Of a DNA stretch of 64,000 nucleotides, positions 59,308-64,000 are shown in pieces. This DNA comes from Pyrinomonadaceae bacterium (GTDB taxonomy: Bacteria > Acidobacteriota > Blastocatellia > Pyrinomonadales > Pyrinomonadaceae): positions 310,001 to 374,000 of the forward strand of contig JANQRU010000001.1 in assembly GCA_028284415.1 (NCBI GenBank). Direction: 5' to 3'. Within the stretch, counting starts at the first letter, position 1; the number at the start of each line of letters is the position of its first letter. A program made the translations under genes and the position numbers. Under the pieces are notes generated by a model. That model was not told the DNA's origin. It was given only the letters and a program-made list of their open reading frames with translations, and made no database searches.

Positions 59308-60519
59308 ATGACTACGTTAACCGAAAATTCGACAAATACCATAGACCCAGCATTCAAAGCATTAGCTGGAGACTTAAAAAGATGGTTGGATAAAGACGAA
59401 AATGATTTTGTTCTGTTCCGTCGTTGGCTTACAGGTTACGAGATTCATATTCTCAGTCGGGAGAGACAAAACTACGGATGGATTTTAGAAGGTCTGAAAG
59501 TTATAGACGATGAGTTTTATTATCAAAAACTAGCCGAGAAAACCGCTTCTTTTCTTACTGAAGTTTCGCCTGAAAAATATCTTGTTACAGAAGAAAGATA
59601 TGATGACGAATTTCTCTACAATTTATATTATCTGTGCGTCGGATTAAAGCAAAAAGACATTTTAGCAAAACCGCTTCAAACACAATATAAATATTTCAAC
59701 GAACACCCCGAACAACGCGAAATTATCTTTAGAAGAGAAGGCATTTTCGATGTTAGTGATGCTTTCAGAGAAGCCTTAATCAGCAACCAAATTGATGATA
59801 CTTACTACGAAGTTTGGGAAAATATTATGAAAAGAAAAGAAGATGCGTTTCTTTTCACTTACAGTATTCTCGATGGATATCGTGGCATAAATTCAATGCC
59901 TTCAAACGACAATGCATCTGCCCCAAACACCCAAGCTATCGGTAAAGCATTAAAGTTAATGGCAAATTACTTCACAGACCTTCCCGAGAGCGAACGGAAC
60001 ATTCGTGGCTTACTTGAAAGGACACAAGAAGTTTGGAGCGATTATCAGCATTTTGAACAAGAGTTATATAAAGAAGCAATAGAAAACAGTTTTCCGAGTT
60101 GGGCGACAGATGAGATTCTACTTCCTCTAATTCAAGTTAATTCTAAAACTGCCGAAGTTATTCGTTATGATGTTTGGGCTTTTATACCGAATGCTTTAAC
60201 GAAATTTGGTGAAAAATTTAAAACTATCTCTCAAGGTGATTTTGTTTTGACGATTGAAATTCCAATTACTGATACGAATACTATTTATTTTATAAATGGA
60301 ATCCTTGAAAAGGTTGTAATTGTAAGAAACCAAACATCTCAAGAATCATTTCCTTTTCAAATGAAAGGAATAGCTAATGAACTTTTGAGTTTTAAAAATT
60401 TATTGGACGCTAAAAGAAGTTATAATTATGGAGAAGTTGTTTTTGATGTTTATAAAAAACTGCGAAAATTTCATCAAAGAAAGGAGTTTCAATCAAAAAT
60501 TGAGGAACTATACAGTTGA
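59308..60519 (+). CDS. Unrecognised cytosolic protein, ~403 residues
   Basis: No known family. The protein starts at ATG 59308, with GGAG eight bases upstream; the frame reaches GTG 59299. It is acidic and mostly helical in the first ~290 residues (DLKRWLDKDENDFVLFRRWL; DTYYEVWENIMKRKEDAFLF), then has a beta-rich part (GDFVLTIEIPITDTNTIYFIN) and a basic C-terminus. No signal peptide, membrane helix or catalytic motif stands out. It is paired with the 377-residue gene and convergent with the receiver genes, ~19 bases from the end of the broken receiver copy. Confidence 0.7.
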   Translation: MTTLTENSTNTIDPAFKALAGDLKRWLDKDENDFVLFRRWLTGYEIHILSRERQNYGWILEGLKVIDDEFYYQKLAEKTASFLTEVSPEKYLVTEERYDDEFLYNLYYLCVGLKQKDILAKPLQTQYKYFNEHPEQREIIFRREGIFDVSDAFREALISNQIDDTYYEVWENIMKRKEDAFLFTYSILDGYRGINSMPSNDNASAPNTQAIGKALKLMANYFTDLPESERNIRGLLERTQEVWSDYQHFEQELYKEAIENSFPSWATDEILLPLIQVNSKTAEVIRYDVWAFIPNALTKFGEKFKTISQGDFVLTIEIPITDTNTIYFINGILEKVVIVRNQTSQESFPFQMKGIANELLSFKNLLDAKRSYNYGEVVFDVYKKLRKFHQRKEFQSKIEELYS

Positions 60520-60538
60520 TAAATTAACTTTTAATTAA

Positions 60539-60972
60539 TCAAGATTGAATTACTTCAACAAGATTCTTTTCGTTAAAACCCTTAATTAAATATGTAACTT
60601 GTGGCAAGTTTTTGATTTCATCTTCAATCTCTTCAATGTCTTCAATGTCAAGAATAGTGTAAAGGATAACTGGAATATTTCTGGTGCGTTCATCCTCATT
60701 CAGCATTTTACTACAGCGGAAACTTGCCCGATAAAAGCCTACTTCTAATATTTCTTGTGGAGGTTTCTCCATGTTCGGATCCGGATCAGCCCAGCGAATC
60801 ATTGTATTAATTAAAACAAAACCTGAATTGTTGCCTACCAAAGCCTAAAATTAATTCTAAAATCAGATTTAGTTTTTATCAGCTTAATTTTGGTGTTAGG
60901 AAATTCTTTTTCGATTGCGTTTTCAATGAATTTTCGTTGAATAGGGTCAGGTTCAGTAATGGCAGTATACAT
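60539..60972 (-). pseudogene. Broken second copy of the receiver-domain gene
   Basis: The copy starts at ATG 60972 (MYTAITEPDPIQRKFIENAI) and ends in a TAG at 60837-60835. From about 60841 a different frame continues with NTMIRWADPDPNMEKPPQEI and the rest of the domain to 60539. It is paralogous to the intact gene 60985-61413, and even the leader before the ATG is similar (AGAGATAAAAATTTATGTATA against AAGAGAATAAATTTATGTATA). The frames differ by a small indel. The phospho-acceptor aspartate of the intact copy (IFDTMIRW, D55) reads asparagine (LINTMIRW) here, so the copy has probably decayed. Confidence 0.75.
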
Positions 60973-60984
60973 AAATTTTTATCT

Positions 60985-61413
60985 CTATGTTAAAGATTTT
61001 ATTTTATTAACAAGATTCTTTTCGTTAAAATCCTTAAACAAATATTTTGCTTTTGGTAATTCTTTTATTTCTTTTTCAATATCTTCATAATCGAGCACAG
61101 AATAGATAATAACTGGAATATTTTTCGTCCTGTCGTCGTCATTTAACATTTTAATACAACGAATACCTGCCCGATAAAAGCCTGCTTCTAATATTTCTTG
61201 TGGAGGTTTTTCCATATTTGGAACTGGATCAGTCCAGCGAATCATTGTATCAAAAATCATCAAATCAGGTTGATTAGAAGCAATGTCTTCAAAGCTATTT
61301 CTAAATTCAAGTTCGGTAACTATTTCTTCTGGTTCAATTGAAAATTCTTTGCTGATAGTATTAATAATGAACTTCCTTTGAGTTTGATCGTCTTCAACAA
61401 CAATAATATACAT
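60985..61413 (-). CDS. Receiver-domain (response-regulator-like) protein
   Basis: A 142-residue stand-alone receiver. The acidic pocket is VVEDDQ (residues 5-10), the phospho-acceptor D55 is in LMIFDTMIRW, and the threonine/serine and lysine regions are VIIYSVLDYED and KAKYLFKDF. The insert TDPVPNMEKPPQEILEAGFYRAGIRCIKML after the aspartate is unusual for the fold. There is no DNA-binding or output domain. It begins 12 bases after the histidine kinase stop, so it is surely the kinase's partner. A broken duplicate follows directly. Confidence 0.85.
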   Translation of the reverse strand: MYIIVVEDDQTQRKFIINTISKEFSIEPEEIVTELEFRNSFEDIASNQPDLMIFDTMIRWTDPVPNMEKPPQEILEAGFYRAGIRCIKMLNDDDRTKNIPVIIYSVLDYEDIEKEIKELPKAKYLFKDFNEKNLVNKIKSLT

Positions 61414-61425
61414 AAATTTATTCTC

Positions 61426-64000
61426 TTAATTTGAAATCGGGAAAAGCAATTTAACTACAGTTTTCCCGCTTAAATTTGTTGGTGTAATAGTCAATTTACC
61501 ACCGTGTGCCTTCATAATATTGTCAGTAATCCAAAGTCCAATTCCCGAACCTTCTCCGGTTGTGAATTTTGCCGATTCACCACGAGTTTTTCTTTGTAAT
61601 AGCTTTTTTATTTCACTCGCAGTTATTTCCAATCCTTGATTTTCAACCGCAATATAAAAATAGCGTTTCCCTTGATATTCTTCACCGCAGTAGATTTGCA
61701 CCGAAGTTTCAGTATAACTGTATTTGCCCGCATTATCTATCAAACAATTTAGGGCTTGTTCCAAATAATCCACTTTTACTTTTACAGTAACATTATCCAG
61801 TTTTTTGAAAGTTTCAAAATGGCGATAAAATCGGATGTTTCTATAATCATCAAGCATAAGTTTCGTGTCTTCGGCAATTTCGTAACACATTTTACTCAAA
61901 TCATCTTTGGTCAATTTAGTTCCGCCGATAATCTGTTTCAATTGTCCTTTGGTTGCCAATTCAGCGAACATTCCGGCATTTTCCAAAACTTTTTTCGATT
62001 TTCTGGCAAGTCCTCTGAACGAAAATAATTCATCGGAAATTTCTTTTGCAGTATCTTCGTCGATTTCGTATGGCTCATCATAGAAACATTCGTGGTTAAT
62101 TAATGTCGTGGCTCTCGCAAAATTGTAACGAACAGGACCTTTCAATTGATGCCATGTGTCTTCAAAAACTTGTCTCTGTTGCTTTTCGGTTTCCCATAAT
62201 TCCAAATACAAGCCGAGTTGACGACCGATAAGCTCAGCCATTATGGGAGCATTTGAGGGAAAGGGGTTGTCGGTTGTGCGGCGAATATCAAGAACGCCGA
62301 TGTTTTCTTTTGCAACACCAATCGGTGCGATGATTATCTGTTGTGTGTCGGGAAATGTTTCTGTATCTTTACCGTACTTTTCTTTGACATTTTTAATAAA
62401 TTCGACATCTCCCGTTTCAATAACATCAAAAGCGAAGATTTTTTTAGAATCTGTTTTTGAAAAGGTTTTGTTTTTTCTAGCTTCGCGTTCAATTTTTGAC
62501 CCTTGTTTTTCCCACGAATCACCTAGTGTTTTTGCAAAGTAAAGTTCTTTATTGTTGTTGTATAAACGAATATCCAAAATATCCTGTTTATCAAAGGTTT
62601 TTTGTGTAATGTCTAAAATTTCTTTATAAACTAAATCTTTGTTAAAATCCAAACGGTCTATGTTCCCTTGGATTTTATTGTTTTGAGCATTTATTTTTTG
62701 AATAAGTTTTTTCCAAGACTCGGATTCTTCAATTTCTTCGAGATGAAGTACAAAATTACTCCAAAATCGGCTTATGAGAATTGCAACTTTTTCCAAAATA
62801 CTCGAATGTCGCTTCGGAAAAATCCAAGGATTGTCTTTTGCTGTGCAGCACCGAATTACGCCAAGCAATTTTGTGTCTCTAAAAATCGGAACAGCCATAA
62901 AACTCAAAGGTGGAACATCTTCATCATTTTTTAACTCGGAATCTGACGGTAAATTGAGCATTTCTCTGAGTATTCGTTTGAAATTTTCCGAACCGAATTT
63001 CAGAGAATCACTCCAACATTCCTCTGCTACATAAAGTTCGTTTTTTTTATCTTGGTGAAATGTCGCTAAATTAAAAATAGTTTTTGTTTTCATTTCAGCC
63101 AACACCCAAGCAGTTAAACCATCTTCCTTTTTTAGAGAATATTCTGTTTTGGCTTCTGTCCATTCCTGATAATTAGTTGCGAAAAGGCTGTATTTTTCTC
63201 CAACTTTATATTTCTTTTGGTTTGAATGAGTCAGTTCAAAGTTTTTGTAAGATCTGTCAAAAAACAAAGATGTTTCAACACATTGAAAATTTTCCGCAAC
63301 CATTTTGCAAAAATCAGTTAGCGAGTCCTTAGCTAGTTGAATTTGAACTTTAGCAGATGGTTTGTTACTGTCCTCTGTTCTATCGCTTATATCAATTCTA
63401 TCAAGAATTTTGTTTGCTTCTTCCAAAAGTCTTTTACCGACTTTATCACAAATTGCTTCGTATAATTGTGGAACTAATTCGGCAATAGTTTTGATAAATT
63501 TTTGTTCTTCGTCTGTAAATTCATTAATTTCTTCGTTGCGGTAGATTGCCAGTGAAGCATTTTTCTTATTGTTTTCACAGTCAAAGCAGATCGGAACGAT
63601 GCAAATTGAAGTAACATTGAGTTTTTTTACTAGATAATTTTCTTTGTGAGTAGGTGCATCTTTTTCTCTAGCATCCCGTATTGACATTACACCGTTGACT
63701 ATCCATTTGTTGTCAACTTTTGCGTGATTAATAAGAGCATAACCATTAGCTGAGCCTTGAATTGGAATTCTAAAGAGTGGTATTTTTTCTTTTTCTCCAA
63801 TCTGAAACCATTTGGCAAAAACATAAAGATTGCCAATAGGAGGTTCATTCTGAAATTTACTAAACGGTTCGCTTTCCCACAAAATACAACCACAAGCATC
63901 AACAGCATCGCAGAGCATTTTTAAGATTGTTTCGACTCCGTTGAGTTGGTCTTGGGATAAAGCCACTGAGATAATTTCGGAAAGTTTGTTTTGAAACAAA
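61426..64000 (-). CDS. GAF-rich histidine kinase (start outside window)
   Basis: At least 857 residues; the frame runs off the right edge, since the last codon seen is TTG at 63999 and no clear start is visible. The first ~600 residues hold two or three GAF-type sensor domains (CGCILWESEPFSK; PPLSFMAVPIFRDTKLLGVIR; TQQIIIAPIGVAKENIGVLDIRR). Around residue 617 a phospho-acceptor-like histidine lies in EDTWHQLKGPV. The ATPase domain has the N-box NCLIDNAGKYS (~752) and the G-box GEGSGIGLWITDN (~815). No membrane helices are seen, so it senses a cytosolic signal. It is operonic with the receiver gene downstream. Confidence 0.9.
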   Translation of the reverse strand, partial: LFQNKLSEIISVALSQDQLNGVETILKMLCDAVDACGCILWESEPFSKFQNEPPIGNLYVFAKWFQIGEKEKIPLFRIPIQGSANGYALINHAKVDNKWIVNGVMSIRDAREKDAPTHKENYLVKKLNVTSICIVPICFDCENNKKNASLAIYRNEEINEFTDEEQKFIKTIAELVPQLYEAICDKVGKRLLEEANKILDRIDISDRTEDSNKPSAKVQIQLAKDSLTDFCKMVAENFQCVETSLFFDRSYKNFELTHSNQKKYKVGEKYSLFATNYQEWTEAKTEYSLKKEDGLTAWVLAEMKTKTIFNLATFHQDKKNELYVAEECWSDSLKFGSENFKRILREMLNLPSDSELKNDEDVPPLSFMAVPIFRDTKLLGVIRCCTAKDNPWIFPKRHSSILEKVAILISRFWSNFVLHLEEIEESESWKKLIQKINAQNNKIQGNIDRLDFNKDLVYKEILDITQKTFDKQDILDIRLYNNNKELYFAKTLGDSWEKQGSKIEREARKNKTFSKTDSKKIFAFDVIETGDVEFIKNVKEKYGKDTETFPDTQQIIIAPIGVAKENIGVLDIRRTTDNPFPSNAPIMAELIGRQLGLYLELWETEKQQRQVFEDTWHQLKGPVRYNFARATTLINHECFYDEPYEIDEDTAKEISDELFSFRGLARKSKKVLENAGMFAELATKGQLKQIIGGTKLTKDDLSKMCYEIAEDTKLMLDDYRNIRFYRHFETFKKLDNVTVKVKVDYLEQALNCLIDNAGKYSYTETSVQIYCGEEYQGKRYFYIAVENQGLEITASEIKKLLQRKTRGESAKFTTGEGSGIGLWITDNIMKAHGGKLTITPTNLSGKTVVKLLFPISN

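Noticed and set aside
58150-64000. Known anti-phage system (CBASS, Thoeris, retron or similar) at the right edge
   Set aside because: No cyclase, TIR, reverse transcriptase, nuclease or protease motif was found in the two unknown proteins, so I do not name a system.
1-64000. CRISPR array, insertion sequence or prophage
   Set aside because: No regularly spaced repeats, transposase or integrase frames, or phage structural genes were seen on either strand.

Overview
The window is 64 kb of AT-rich bacterial chromosome (roughly one third GC, judged by eye). It most likely comes from a low-GC member of the Acidobacteriota. The main clue is a pair of secreted VWA proteins (45431-46567 and 46696-47856) with the layout of the 'VWFA-related Acidobacterial domain' family. 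Supporting clues are the M16 peptidase with a C-terminal beta-repeat tail, the many signal peptides and lipoboxes, and a PEP-CTERM protein. There are no rRNA or tRNA genes, insertion sequences or CRISPR arrays that I can see. Metabolic genes indicate an aerobic heterotroph: aromatic amino acid synthesis (trpA, DAHP synthase), the TCA cycle (sucC), ETF:ubiquinone oxidoreductase, and histidine degradation (hutH, hutI).

Layout. 1-1.9 kb: the end of trpA, then DAHP synthase. 1.9-5.3 kb: a Doc-type toxin with an AbrB-type antitoxin, a small membrane protein, an XRE regulator, and a SWIM zinc finger-Rad52-like annealing protein, followed by a structured intergenic region. 5.3-6.7 kb: three tandem VOC (glyoxalase-fold) genes. 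6.7-11.4 kb: an inactive/active M16 peptidase pair, a small intracellular-looking subtilase and a GAF protein. 11.6-19.8 kb: mostly secreted proteins (S41 protease, YCF48-like propeller, VIT-VWA protein and unknowns). 19.9-25.2 kb: an ABC ATPase that has lost key motifs, an OmpA-like protein, a PEP-CTERM protein and an MsbA-like exporter. 25.4-29.4 kb: yicC with a small HExxH protein, converging on ETF-QO-gmk-rpoZ. 29.5-38.7 kb: secreted unknowns, sucC, two lipoproteins, leucyl aminopeptidase, smpB and a thioesterase. 38.8-45.4 kb: hutH, a YHS lipoprotein, an MscS channel, and a membrane protein-LOG-hutI operon. 45.4-49.8 kb: two VWA proteins, an intradiol-dioxygenase-fold protein and a TerB/PH-like protein. 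49.8-57.2 kb: a small XRE/membrane-protein operon with a palindrome over its promoter, a D-amino-acid PLP enzyme, a hydrolase, a membrane protein that seems to start at ATT, an NTF2-like duplication, a second intradiol-like lipoprotein and a DUF808 protein. 57.2-64 kb: a pseudogene, two unrecognised cytosolic proteins, and a GAF-rich histidine kinase with two tandem receiver genes, one of them broken.

Most convergent gene pairs are separated by clear stem-loop/T-tract terminators, which support the operon boundaries given here. The points most worth following up are: the ABC ATPase without a working signature, Walker B glutamate or H-loop; the SWIM-Rad52 gene with a strong internal ribosome binding site; the kinase/receiver/unknown-protein cluster at the right edge; the probable ATT start at 53588; and the self-complementary intergenic elements at 5074-5150, 49843-49860 and 52032-52075.
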